Position numbers and translations under genes: made by a program. Positions 38,298 through 47,927 of a DNA stretch of 64,000 nt are shown piece by piece. The DNA is from Flavobacteriales bacterium. GTDB taxonomy: Bacteria > Bacteroidota > Bacteroidia > UBA10329. Location: contig JAIPBJ010000007.1 in NCBI GenBank assembly GCA_021739625.1, forward strand, positions 1 through 64,000, read 5' to 3'. Under the pieces are notes generated by a model. That model did no database searches and was not told where the DNA came from. It saw only the letters and a list, made by a program, of their open reading frames with translations. Positions within the stretch are counted from its first letter, which is position 1. Every line of letters begins with the position of its first letter.

Positions 38298-40097
38298 TCA
38301 GTTCAAATGCGCCTCGCTCATCTCCAGCGTCAGCCTTTCATCGCTCATCAGGCGCTTTACAAGGCCGATGCTCTTCGGCAGCTCATACTCGAAGAAGTAC
38401 TTGAAGGCATACATCTTGCCCTCGTAGAACGCCAGCTCATCGCCCGATTGTCCGGCAGCAAGTTTCTCCTGCACCACGATGGCCTGTTTCAGCCACTGCC
38501 ATGCCACGCAGAGGATGCCCGCGTTCTCCAGATACAAGGTGGCATCTGACAGGAAAACCTCAGGCTCCTGTGTTTGGGCCAGACCCATCAGCTTCATCGT
38601 CACTTCGGAGAACTTCTGGAGCGATGCGCCCAGCTTCTCTGCGTACGGCTTCAGCTTCTCGTCCTGCATCGCCTGCATCACGGTCTGCTGCATCTCTGCC
38701 CCGAAGAGCATCACCGCCTTGCCGCCCTTCATGGTCACCTTGCGGCCCAACAGGTCCATCGCCTGTATGCCGGTCGTTCCCTCGTAAATCGGGTTGATGC
38801 GCGTATCGCGATAGAACTGCTGCAACGGGAAATCCGCACAGTAGCCCACTCCGCCCAGCACCTGTATGCCCTGCGAGGTGCTCAGCAGGCTCATCTCGGC
38901 AGGATAGGTCTTGCACATCGGGGTCAGCACATCCAGCAGCATCTGGTATTTCTCCCGCTCCTCGCCCTCAGTCACACGGATCATGTCCTCATAGTACGAG
39001 CACTGCATCACCAGCGACAGGCAGCCTTCCACAATGCTCTTCTGGAACAGCAGCATGCGTTTCACATCCGCATACTCGATGATGGGCACCATCGGCCCGT
39101 CCTGACCCTTGTTGCTCACGTGGCGGCCCTGCGGACGCTCGTTCGCATACTGCAACGAGGCATAGTAGGCGGCCGAGCTCAGCGCAGTGCTCATCATGCC
39201 CACGCTGATGCGCGCCCCGTTCATCATCTGGAACATGTACTTCAGCCCCTGATGCGGCTCGCCCACCAGCCAGCCGTGGCAGTTGTCGTTCTCGCCCATG
39301 ATGAGGTAGGCGATCGGGCAGCCCTTCATGCCCATCTTGTGCTCAAAGCTGTTGGTCTTCACATCGTTGGCCACCAGCTCCCCGTTCACAGGGCGTTTCT
39401 TCGGGACGACAAAGAGCGAGATGCCCTTGGAACCTGCCGGCCCGCCCGGAATCTTGGCCAGCATCAGATGCACCACGTTGTCCACGCCATCGTGGTCGCC
39501 CGCGCTGATGAAATGCTTCTGCCCCTTGATGCGGTAGCTGCCGTCCCCCGCAGGCGTGGCCGTGGTGGTGATGTCGCCCAGCGAGCTGCCCGCGTGGGGT
39601 TCGGTCAGGGCCATGGTGCCCTGCCATTCGCCAGCATACATCTTGGCGAGATACGTGTCCTTCAGCTCCTGATTGCCGAACGTGCCTATGAGGTCGGCAG
39701 AGCCGCCTGTAAGCCCGAAGTAGGATGCGGCCGAAGTGTTGGCCGCGTGGAAGATGAAGTTCGATGCGCCATAGATGGTGGCGGGCATGCGCTGGCCTCC
39801 GTGCTCGTAGTCCTCTTGGCAGGCGATCCATCCGCTCTCCCCGAACTCGCGCATGATCTTGCGCATGTCGGGATGCACATGCACCGTGTCCTCGCCCATC
39901 TTCGGCTCGTTGTCGTCCATCTCGCGATAGATGGGGTGGAGGAGGGTATCGGCCATCTGCTTGGCAGAATCGATCATCAGGTCGAAACCGTCCTTGGTGT
40001 GGTCGGCATAACGCTGATATGTGGTGAGCTTCTCTACTTGAAAAAGTTCGTGGAGCACGAAGCGCAGGTTGCGCATGCTTACATATTCCTTGGCCAT
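38298..40097 (-). CDS. acyl-CoA dehydrogenase
   Basis: QWQGTMALTEPHAGSSLGDITT-type motif; IKGQKHFISAGDHD; QVLGGVGYCADFPLQQFYRDTRINPIYEGTTGIQAMDLLGRK. Confidence 0.93.
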   Translation of the reverse strand: MAKEYVSMRNLRFVLHELFQVEKLTTYQRYADHTKDGFDLMIDSAKQMADTLLHPIYREMDDNEPKMGEDTVHVHPDMRKIMREFGESGWIACQEDYEHGGQRMPATIYGASNFIFHAANTSAASYFGLTGGSADLIGTFGNQELKDTYLAKMYAGEWQGTMALTEPHAGSSLGDITTTATPAGDGSYRIKGQKHFISAGDHDGVDNVVHLMLAKIPGGPAGSKGISLFVVPKKRPVNGELVANDVKTNSFEHKMGMKGCPIAYLIMGENDNCHGWLVGEPHQGLKYMFQMMNGARISVGMMSTALSSAAYYASLQYANERPQGRHVSNKGQDGPMVPIIEYADVKRMLLFQKSIVEGCLSLVMQCSYYEDMIRVTEGEEREKYQMLLDVLTPMCKTYPAEMSLLSTSQGIQVLGGVGYCADFPLQQFYRDTRINPIYEGTTGIQAMDLLGRKVTMKGGKAVMLFGAEMQQTVMQAMQDEKLKPYAEKLGASLQKFSEVTMKLMGLAQTQEPEVFLSDATLYLENAGILCVAWQWLKQAIVVQEKLAAGQSGDELAFYEGKMYAFKYFFEYELPKSIGLVKRLMSDERLTLEMSEAHLN

Positions 40098-40385
40098 GGG
40101 TGGATTGAAAAGTTAGGGGCACAAAACTAACTGCCGAACAGCGGCATGCAAGTCTCGGATTGTGCGGAAATGGGGTAGGGGGAGGGGGGAATTGGGAAAT
40201 AGAAACTGGTTAAAGGAGAGGAGTTAATGGCTTTTGGGAAAATGGGCAATCCGCCTCAGGAGGATGGCCTATAGGATCTTCATCGGATACGTGTATTCCT
40301 GAAATGTCTTGACAGAACACAAACCACGATATTCGGGCACTCAACCCGGTATCGGTCAGCATCATCGGACATCGTACGACCACCC

Positions 40386-41819
40386 ATGCTCTTCAGTAGT
40401 CTGCTGTTCCTTTTTCTGTTCCTGCCGCTGGTGCTTGCAGCCTATCTGGCGGTGCCCCGCAGCTGGAAGAACGGCCTGCTGCTGTTGGTCAGCATCCTGT
40501 TCTATGCATGGGGCGGGGTCAGCTATACGATTGTGCTGCTCAGTTCCATTCTGTTGAACCACGGATGCGCGGTGATGATCCAACGCAATGACGGAACACC
40601 CTCCAAACGATGGCTGAAAGCGGGGATTCTGCTCAATGTGGTGGTGCTTATCGTATTCAAGTATCTCGATTTCATCATTCGCAACATCAATGCTGCAGGC
40701 GGGCTGTTCGGAGCCCCATTGGCCATTCCGGAGGCGGGAATCCATCTGCCCTTGGGCATCTCGTTCTTCACTTTCCAACAGATGTCGATGCTGTGGGATG
40801 TGTATCGGTCCACCGACCGCCAGCCGCTGCGGCTGACAGAGACGGCCCTCTATGTGGCCCTGTTCCCACAACTTGTGGCCGGACCGATTGTGCGCTATCA
40901 CGACATCATCGACCAGATCAGGAAGCGGGCGGGCAGCATGATTTTGTTCCGTTCCGGGGTTCATCGGTTCGCAATCGGGCTGTTCCGCAAAGTCGTGTTG
41001 GCCAACGGCTGCGCCAGCGTTGCAGATGAGGTGATGGGTTCCGGCATCAGCGACCTCACGACCGGTGCCGCATGGCTGGGCATCGTGGCCTATTCGCTCC
41101 AGATCTATTTCGATTTCTCGGGCTATTCGGACATGGCCATCGGTATGGGACGCATGTTCGGGTTCAATATTTTGGAGAACTTCAACTTCCCATACATCGC
41201 CCGTAGCATTCAGGAGTTCTGGAGACGGTGGCATATTTCGCTGTCCACCTGGTTCAGGGATTACGTCTATATTCCGTTGGGCGGCAACCGGGGCAGCGGC
41301 AGGCGCACGTATCTCAATCTGAGTATCGTATTCCTGCTCACAGGGCTTTGGCACGGGGCCACGTGGAGCTTCGTATTCTGGGGGCTGTTCCATGGGCTGT
41401 TCCTCATGATCGAGCGGTTGGGACTGGGGCGATGGCTGCAACGCGTACCCTACCCTGTTGCTGGGGCCTACACACTTTTGGTGGTGATGGTGGGCTGGGT
41501 GTTCTTCCGCTTGGAGGAATTTCCCGATGCGATGGAATATGTGGGCCGGATGTTCGGTGCGGGCGGAACCGGCAATCTCTCGGCATTGATGTTCCTGAAC
41601 CGGGAGTCGGTGGCCACCCTACTACTGGCCGCGACCGCTGCCACCATGCTTTTCAAGAAAATGGCGGAAGCAGCAGATCGGTGGGAAAGCGGCACAGGCG
41701 CGGTCGGCAAGTGGGTGCTGGAAGTGCTGCGCATCGTCATGGTGGTAGCAGCCCTGTTCTACTGCGCCATTCAGCTCAATGCAGGGTCATACAATCCGTT
41801 CATCTATTTCAGATTCTGA
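40386..41819 (+). CDS. MBOAT-family O-acyltransferase (AlgI-like)
   Basis: LPLGISFFTFQQMSMLWDVYR; SGYSDMAIGMGRMFGFNILENFNFPYIARSIQEFWRRWHISLSTWFRDYVYIPLGGNR. Confidence 0.93.
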   Translation: MLFSSLLFLFLFLPLVLAAYLAVPRSWKNGLLLLVSILFYAWGGVSYTIVLLSSILLNHGCAVMIQRNDGTPSKRWLKAGILLNVVVLIVFKYLDFIIRNINAAGGLFGAPLAIPEAGIHLPLGISFFTFQQMSMLWDVYRSTDRQPLRLTETALYVALFPQLVAGPIVRYHDIIDQIRKRAGSMILFRSGVHRFAIGLFRKVVLANGCASVADEVMGSGISDLTTGAAWLGIVAYSLQIYFDFSGYSDMAIGMGRMFGFNILENFNFPYIARSIQEFWRRWHISLSTWFRDYVYIPLGGNRGSGRRTYLNLSIVFLLTGLWHGATWSFVFWGLFHGLFLMIERLGLGRWLQRVPYPVAGAYTLLVVMVGWVFFRLEEFPDAMEYVGRMFGAGGTGNLSALMFLNRESVATLLLAATAATMLFKKMAEAADRWESGTGAVGKWVLEVLRIVMVVAALFYCAIQLNAGSYNPFIYFRF

Positions 41820-41821
41820 CC

Positions 41822-42958
41822 ATGGAACGCCTCCGGACATCGTTGCTGCCTGTGCTGTTCATGGCCATGCTGCTGACCCCATTGGTCAACAGCATCTTTG
41901 GGATATGGACATTCGACCGTAAGGATGAGAACCGTGCTTTCGCCAAAATGCCCACACTGAATATCGAATACCTCGACCCTTTTCCTGAGGAGTATGAGGA
42001 ATACTACCGCGACAATTTCAGTTTCAGAACACCGCTGCTAAAGCTCTATCATCACTATAAGTTCTTCTTCGCCAAGGTTTCGCCCGACCCGACTAAGACC
42101 GTAATCGGCAAGGACGGATGGTATTTCATGGCCGGGAAGGAAAAGCAGATCATAGAAGGAAAGCTTGACTTCACCCCCGATCAATTGGAGGCTTACAGGA
42201 AGGAGTGGGCCTACCGGCTGCGCCTGATGGATTCGCTTGGCGTGAAAGCCTGCCACTGGATGATTATTCCTATCACTCAGTATGTCTATCCGGAGAAGAT
42301 GGAGTTCAACACGGTCTGGTCCGACCGACCAAGGAGAATTGATGTCCTACACGAATATCTGAACAAGCACTTTCCCGATCTGGTCATCGACCCGCTTCCT
42401 CAGTTGTTGGCCGCCAAGGACAGCATGAAGGTCTATCGGATGTTGGACAACCACTGGAATCACCGGGGGGCCTTGATCGCTTCGCAGGTGCTGATAGGTA
42501 AATTGCGCGAGCAGTTCCCCCAACTGCAGATTCCAGACCCGCGCGATTACGAATGGCGTGACACCGTGCTCAACAACGGCCACCATCGCGCTGTATTGGG
42601 CAACGATGCGCTTTGCGAGGCGGAGCTTCATCCTTTTCCACTGCACGAGCGCAATGTCCCTGCCCCTCTCTATGGTTTTCCACCCGTTCCGGAATTCCCC
42701 TACCCGTGGGAGCATGAGCTGCGCTTTGTGGTGCCTTTGGACACGGTTCTTCCACGCATCGTCATCATCCGCGATTCCTTCACGGGGATGATGATGCCTT
42801 TCCTTAAGGACCATTTTGCCGAGAGCGTGTTCATCTTCGATTCGTGGCACTTTCATGCCAACCCGAAGATCATTGCCCGAGTGCGGCCCGACATCGTCAT
42901 CTATTGCACCATGGAAGCGAACATGGAAGGAGTGATCGGGAACCATAGCGAACCTTGA
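41822..42958 (+). CDS. AlgJ/AlgX-like acetyltransferase partner (SGNH-like)
   Basis: IIGKDGWYFMAGK-type motif (VIGKDGWYFMAG); DNHWNHRGALIA; RIVIIRDSFTGMMMPFL; directly follows the MBOAT gene. Confidence 0.82.
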   Translation: MERLRTSLLPVLFMAMLLTPLVNSIFGIWTFDRKDENRAFAKMPTLNIEYLDPFPEEYEEYYRDNFSFRTPLLKLYHHYKFFFAKVSPDPTKTVIGKDGWYFMAGKEKQIIEGKLDFTPDQLEAYRKEWAYRLRLMDSLGVKACHWMIIPITQYVYPEKMEFNTVWSDRPRRIDVLHEYLNKHFPDLVIDPLPQLLAAKDSMKVYRMLDNHWNHRGALIASQVLIGKLREQFPQLQIPDPRDYEWRDTVLNNGHHRAVLGNDALCEAELHPFPLHERNVPAPLYGFPPVPEFPYPWEHELRFVVPLDTVLPRIVIIRDSFTGMMMPFLKDHFAESVFIFDSWHFHANPKIIARVRPDIVIYCTMEANMEGVIGNHSEP

Positions 42959-43134
42959 TTCCGGAACCACATATAGTTGGCCGCTACGGCCTGGAGTTCG
43001 ATGTTGCGATGTTCCGTCATGTCATCGGTATTAAGGATCGATGTCCGGTCTGTCACCTTCACAACGGGAACATGACCGGATTATGCGCGGCAAATATGAT
43101 GATCATAGAGGAAAGGCCGGTCACCGCCCATGCC

Positions 43135-43418
43135 CCATGGCTTCTATACAGGGGAAACAGACTTCCGCATATACTCCATGGTTTCCATGGAGAGGAAATG
43201 GACTTCTGCGCATGACCTATGGCTTCCATATAGGAGAAACAGACTTCCGCATAAACCCCATGGCTTCCATACAAGGGAAGCAGACTTCCGCATATACTCC
43301 AAGGATTCCATAAAGGGGAAACAGACTTCTGTATATGCCCCATGGTTTCCATACAGGGGAAACGGACTTCCGCAGATGCTCCATGGCTTTCATAGAGGGG
43401 AAACGGATGTCTGAACAG
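43135..43418. repeat. tandem array of seven 41-bp units
   Basis: Consensus CCATGGCTTCCATACAGGGGAAACAGACTTCCGCATATACT; units start at 43135, 43176, 43217, 43258, 43299, 43340, 43381 (last truncated). Confidence 0.93.
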
Positions 43419-43564
43419 ACCATCGCAGCACCATGCAGGCGTGGCGTGTCAAGTGCATCGAACATGTTAACAGATGCAAAGATCATGGCGGCAGGAAATA
43501 AATCGTCACCATTGCCGTTAAATGACCGAACCTCGCCCCGAGAGGGGCCTTAAAGACAGAAGCC

Positions 43565-44542
43565 ATGTTCAAGAAACCCTGGCATTTCCTCATCAACTCA
43601 TTCCTTGTGGCAACACGGTCCAGCCACAAGAAGCTCCTGAGCCTGGCAGTGGACCATCTGGCCCGACTGGTGGCGAACAATGCAGACGCGGTGGTGGCGG
43701 CCATAGCGGCCACCTTCGACCCGGTGCTGCAGGCATACATGGCCACAGAGCAGAACCTAAATGCTGTGCTTGGCGACTATAAGGGCGAGACGCAGACGGT
43801 GAAGCAGCTGTTTCAGGAGCTGAACGAGACCCGGCTGCCCCTGTGGGAGGGGCAGGTGTTCTTCCACTTTCCGAAGGGCAGCGAAAAGGCCACCCAGTTG
43901 TTTCCCAAAGGCAGGGGCGCCTTCCAGGAAGGAACCTATGAACAGCGCATACTGGCCATCAAGACCTTTGGCGACAAGTGTGCGGCCACTGCTGCACTGG
44001 CCCCCTTCTCGGTGCAGGTGCTGGCGTTCCACACCCAGATATCATCGGCCCGGGCCTTGCAGCAGAGTGCTGGCGAAGGGCAGACCGCTCTGCTGCGCAA
44101 CCTGCGTGATGCGGCCCGGAAAATGGTCTGCGATGAGATGTATGGCAACCTCGGTCTGCTGATGCACCACCACCGCACCGACCCTTTGCAGGTGGAGCGA
44201 TACTTCGACCTCGGCCTGTTGCGCCAACCGGCAGATAGCGGTGAGGGCGGTAAGGACACGGAGCTCACCTTCTTCCTGAAGGACACTGTCAAGGGAACGG
44301 TCATCTCCAACGGCACCGCAGTGATGACCCGCGCCTCGGGCCAACAGGAGACGCAGCAGACGCAGACCAACGGCCGGGTGCGGTTCATACTGGAGGGGCT
44401 TACCGACCCGGAAGAGGTGTCATTCGCCTTCTCGGCCCCCAACTACGAGATCCGCCTTGAGCAGGGCACCATTCTACCCGGTGAGGATCAGGAGGGTGAG
44501 ATAGGGCTCAACCCCCTGGCCCCGCCACCTCCCGCTCCCTGA
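43565..44542 (+). CDS. hypothetical protein (325 aa) with proline-rich C-terminal tail
   Basis: Long coherent ORF, terminator downstream; no family recognised. Confidence 0.75.
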   Translation: MFKKPWHFLINSFLVATRSSHKKLLSLAVDHLARLVANNADAVVAAIAATFDPVLQAYMATEQNLNAVLGDYKGETQTVKQLFQELNETRLPLWEGQVFFHFPKGSEKATQLFPKGRGAFQEGTYEQRILAIKTFGDKCAATAALAPFSVQVLAFHTQISSARALQQSAGEGQTALLRNLRDAARKMVCDEMYGNLGLLMHHHRTDPLQVERYFDLGLLRQPADSGEGGKDTELTFFLKDTVKGTVISNGTAVMTRASGQQETQQTQTNGRVRFILEGLTDPEEVSFAFSAPNYEIRLEQGTILPGEDQEGEIGLNPLAPPPPAP

Positions 44543-44564
44543 GGCCAGTGAAAGGTCAATGTGC

Positions 44565-44600
44565 AAAAGGGCCGCACCCGGATGGGGAGCGGCCCTTTGT
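44565..44600 (+). terminator. Rho-independent terminator
   Basis: AAAGGGCCGC-ACCCGGATGGGGA-GCGGCCCTTT. Confidence 0.75.
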
Positions 44601-44668
44601 CCTTCCCCCCCAAAAAAAAGGGGGAGAACCTTGCGGTCCTCCCCCAGTCACCTACCATGAAAAGCGGA

Positions 44669-45262
44669 TCAGTTCGCGCTGCCCTTCAGCGTCACGACAA
44701 ACGTGATGTCGTTGCTGATGGCCTTGTCGCCAAGGTTGTCGAAGAAGCTGTTCGATCCGTAGCGCACATCATACTTGCTGCGGTCCACAGTGATGGTGGC
44801 CGTGGCGGTCACTGTGCCGTTCACCTCCGTCACCGTGGTTGGGAACATCACCTCGTGCGTCTGGCCCTTGATCGTCAGAAGGGCCTTCACGTTGCCCGCT
44901 GCATCGGCATTGGTCACCCCCAGTGAGGCGACAGGATACTTGGCGGTGTCGAAGAAATCGGCCGAGTTCAGGTGCCCCACCAGCTTGTCGTGCATGGCCC
45001 CCTCAAGGTCGGTGTTGTCGATGCTCGTCATGTCGATGGTGAACTTGCCACCGGTGATCACGCCATCCGCGATCTGAAGGCCGCCCTCTTTGAGCTTGAC
45101 AGTACCCTCATGCCCACCACCGATGACCTTGCTGCCCTTCCATTGAATGGTACTGTTGGCCGAATCGATCCTGTAGAAGGTGACACCGACTGGCGATGGA
45201 TTGAAGGCCGAAAGGGCGATGAATGCCACGATTGCCCCGAAAATGTTGATTGACTTTTTCAT
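44669..45262 (-). CDS. YceI family protein
   Basis: FYRIDSANSTIQWKGSKVIGGGHEGTVKLKEGGLQI; signal peptide. Confidence 0.9.
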   Translation of the reverse strand: MKKSINIFGAIVAFIALSAFNPSPVGVTFYRIDSANSTIQWKGSKVIGGGHEGTVKLKEGGLQIADGVITGGKFTIDMTSIDNTDLEGAMHDKLVGHLNSADFFDTAKYPVASLGVTNADAAGNVKALLTIKGQTHEVMFPTTVTEVNGTVTATATITVDRSKYDVRYGSNSFFDNLGDKAISNDITFVVTLKGSAN

Positions 45263-45294
45263 GTGAATGATCTTGTTGGTTTGAAAGAATGGCA

Positions 45295-45302
45295 CAAATG
45301 TA
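45295..45302 (-). promoter_or_regulatory. -7 box TACATTTG of the yceI-like gene
   Basis: Exact TAnnTTTG on the minus strand, 32 nt from ATG. Confidence 0.5.
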
Positions 45303-45343
45303 CGAAACAAATCAGTGTTGCAACATTGAAGCGCTGGGTTTCT

Positions 45344-46513
45344 CTATTCCTGACGCTCCTTCAGCTTTCCCTCAAAGATGTCATAGCGCGCAAAACGGCA
45401 TTCCAACGCGCCATTGAACAATATGGTGCGGCTGGTGGTGCGCAGGCCCACGGCCTTCAAGGCCTCCAGATTGCTGGTGAGGATGAAGCAACTGTAGCCC
45501 TTGTACCTCTGCTTGAACGTGTCCCCGATACGCTGATACAGCGCATCAATGTCCTCCTTGTGCATCCGCTCGCCATAGGGCGGGTTGAGGACAACAGTGC
45601 CCGGCCCGGGAGGCGGGTCCAGCTCGGTGAAGTCGATCACCTCGGTCACAATGTCATCGCCAAGTTCTGCGTGGTGAATGTTCTTGCGCGCCTTGCTGAT
45701 GGCGTTGGCGTGCATGTCGCTGGCGCGGATGTCCACCTTGCGGTCGAGGATGCGCTTCATGCACGCCTCCACGATGCTGTCCATCAGCTCGGCATCGAAG
45801 TTGGCCCAGGTCTCAAATCCATAAGGTTCCTGTCTGAAAATGCCCGGAGGGATCTGCAATGCCTTGATGGCCGCTTCGATGGCGAGGGTTCCGCTGCCGC
45901 ACATGCCGTCTATGAAAGGCGTGTTCGGATCCCAGCCCGAAAGCTCCACCATGCCTGCCGCCAGCACCTCATTCAAAGGGGCCTGCCCGGTGATGGTGCG
46001 ATAGCCGCGCTTGTGCAGCGTGGTTCCGGTGCTGTCCAACGAGATGGTGCAGTCGTGCCCGTTGATGTGGACATTGATGGAAACATCGGGGCTTTCCACG
46101 TCCACGCTCGGCCTTTCGCCCCGTTTCTCGCGGATGCGGTCCACGATGGCATCCTTGCATTTCAAGGCCATGAATCCGCTGTGGGTGAAGGTCTCGGAAT
46201 GCAGCACGGCATGCACCGCGAAGGTGCTGTCGGGCGGCAGGAGGTCCTCCCAAGGATAGGTCACCGCCAAGCGATAGAACACGTCCTCGCTGTTGGCAAT
46301 GAAGTTCTTGATCGGTTTCAGCACTCGGATGGCGAACCGCGATCGGAAGTTGACCTTGTACATGGTGCCGAGGTCACCGTTGAAATGCACCGCCCTGATG
46401 GCCACCTTCACATGATGGCAGCCCATTTCGCGCAGCTCCTGTGCGAGCACATCCTCCAACCCCGCCATGGTGGTGGCGGTCATTGGGAAATCGTTGCGGT
46501 TGTTGGGTTTCAT
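45344..46513 (-). CDS. THUMP-domain class I SAM RNA methyltransferase (RlmL-like)
   Basis: MAGLEDVLAQELREMGCHHVKVAIRAVHFNGDL; DGMCGSGTLAIEAA; GTVVLNPPYGERM. Confidence 0.9.
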   Translation of the reverse strand: MKPNNRNDFPMTATTMAGLEDVLAQELREMGCHHVKVAIRAVHFNGDLGTMYKVNFRSRFAIRVLKPIKNFIANSEDVFYRLAVTYPWEDLLPPDSTFAVHAVLHSETFTHSGFMALKCKDAIVDRIREKRGERPSVDVESPDVSINVHINGHDCTISLDSTGTTLHKRGYRTITGQAPLNEVLAAGMVELSGWDPNTPFIDGMCGSGTLAIEAAIKALQIPPGIFRQEPYGFETWANFDAELMDSIVEACMKRILDRKVDIRASDMHANAISKARKNIHHAELGDDIVTEVIDFTELDPPPGPGTVVLNPPYGERMHKEDIDALYQRIGDTFKQRYKGYSCFILTSNLEALKAVGLRTTSRTILFNGALECRFARYDIFEGKLKERQE

Positions 46514-46520
46514 CGTAACA

Positions 46521-46550
46521 GGAAGATGGAAAACAGGAATGAGGAAAATG
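46521..46550. repeat. degenerate purine-rich ~heptamer repeat
   Basis: AAGATGG|AAAACAG|GAATGAG|GAAAATG. Confidence 0.45.
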
Positions 46551-46598
46551 GGGAAATGGTAGATTGTTCAGGCGGAGTTGCACCGCCCCTCACTTCTC

Positions 46599-46633
46599 AA
46601 TCGCTATTCGTTAATCGCTAATCGTTATTCGTT
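46599..46633. repeat. heptamer repeat (5 units)
   Basis: AATCGCT|ATTCGTT|AATCGCT|AATCGTT|ATTCGTT, abutting the stop codon of the minus-strand flavin reductase. Confidence 0.75.
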
Positions 46634-47525
46634 ACTCCAAAGCAAGCAGCATCATCCACGCTTCTTTGATGCGGCCTTCGGCCAGCAGCATCTGGGCGTT
46701 CTGATGCAATTGTTTCTCCACTTCATGATGGTTCTTATGCTGCCATTTGATGAGTGCGGCCATCTTGGGGTCTGCCCGGAAAGCCTCCAGTTCTTCAAAG
46801 GTGGGCAACTGATGGATTCCGCCCAGCAGGCCAAGGTCGTTGCCCGACAGGATGGAACTTTCACGGATATGTTCGGGCATGGCATCCACCCCTATGCCGT
46901 GTTCGCGTCCCGGTTTCGCAATGCTGAAAATGGCATCGCCCGAAGCGCGGCAATACCAGTCACCGCCCATCCGCGCCACAAGGTCGAGGCGATGCGGGTC
47001 GATGCCTCCTTCTTCGGTCATCACATCCTCGCTGATGTGCATGCGCAGTATCTCGGCCACGATGAGGTTGCCCGCTCCGCCCTCATCGCCCAGTTTTATC
47101 ACCTCCCGCACCTTGCACTCGAATTGCACGGGCGATTCCATCACCCTGAAGGGCCGCACGAGGTCCGATGCAATGGGCGTGAGGCCCGCCTTCCCGAATT
47201 CGTTCACCCCTTCGGGATATTCCGTGCTGGCGAGGTTCATCTGCTGCACAAGGTCGTAATTCACCACATTGATGACCACTTCCTTCACCGCTTCCACGTT
47301 GTCGAGCGTGTGTTTGGTGGTGTTGCCGCGCACCCTCCGCGCTGGGCTGAAAATGGCAATGGGCGGATTGGAGCTGAACACGTTGAAGAAACTGAAGGGG
47401 GCCAGATTGGGCCGTCCTTCCGCATCAATGGTACTGGCAAATGCGATGGGCCGTGGGGCCACTGTGCTCAGCAGCAATCCGTGAAATGCGCCTGTCTCCA
47501 GGTCTTTGGGGTCAATGGAGCGCAT
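46632..47525 (-). CDS. flavin reductase-like (FMN-binding) protein
   Basis: STVAPRPIAFASTIDAEGRPNLAPFSFFNVFSSNPPIAIFSP. Confidence 0.9.
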   Translation of the reverse strand: MRSIDPKDLETGAFHGLLLSTVAPRPIAFASTIDAEGRPNLAPFSFFNVFSSNPPIAIFSPARRVRGNTTKHTLDNVEAVKEVVINVVNYDLVQQMNLASTEYPEGVNEFGKAGLTPIASDLVRPFRVMESPVQFECKVREVIKLGDEGGAGNLIVAEILRMHISEDVMTEEGGIDPHRLDLVARMGGDWYCRASGDAIFSIAKPGREHGIGVDAMPEHIRESSILSGNDLGLLGGIHQLPTFEELEAFRADPKMAALIKWQHKNHHEVEKQLHQNAQMLLAEGRIKEAWMMLLALE

Positions 47526-47637
47526 CGTGTCAGGTTCTGGCAGGTGGATCAGGAGGCGAAGTTACTCTTAGTGGACGGACGGTTCCACAACTCTCATGGC
47601 CAAGGCATCAAGTCCAACCCCAAGGAGAGTATTTCGG

Positions 47638-47658
47638 AAGTCTTCCTTCGGAAGACTT
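47638..47658. repeat. hairpin
   Basis: AAGTCTTCC-TTC-GGAAGACTT perfect 9-bp stem. Confidence 0.6.
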
Positions 47659-47668
47659 TGGTTTTCAA

Positions 47669-47775
47669 CACAAAGGCACACGAAGGGCTTTTTTGCTCCG
47701 CAAAGAGCTCGCTTCGCTTCGGTTCACAAAGGCACACGAAGAATTTTCTTCGTGTGCCTTTGTTTCCTTTGTGGT
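47669..47775. repeat. CACAAAGGCACACGAAG repeat cluster with a 38-bp near-perfect palindrome
   Basis: Direct copies at 47669-47685 and 47725-47741; palindrome ACAAAGGCACACGAAGAA-TT-TTCTTCGTGTGCCTTTGT at 47726-47763. Confidence 0.9.
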
Positions 47776-47880
47776 TAAGAGCATTTGGCTGATAATCAAT
47801 GTGTTTTCGTGGTTGGGAATTTTGATGCATTGGCCCTGCCACCACTCTTCGCCAGACCTGTCTGCGAAACATGATTTGCC

Positions 47881-47888
47881 TACATTTG
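47881..47888 (+). promoter_or_regulatory. -7 box TACATTTG upstream of tRNA-Leu
   Basis: Exact TAnnTTTG, 39 nt before the tRNA. Confidence 0.5.
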
Positions 47889-47927
47889 CGCTCCCCAAAA
47901 AACAGGGGAACGGTTCTTTCCAAAATT

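Noticed and set aside
38574-40130. 518-aa plus-strand ORF 38574-40130
   Set aside because: Antisense to the acyl-CoA dehydrogenase; His/Leu/Val-rich shadow composition.
43135-43418. CRISPR array
   Set aside because: Units are contiguous 41-mers with no unique spacers and no cas genes in the window.
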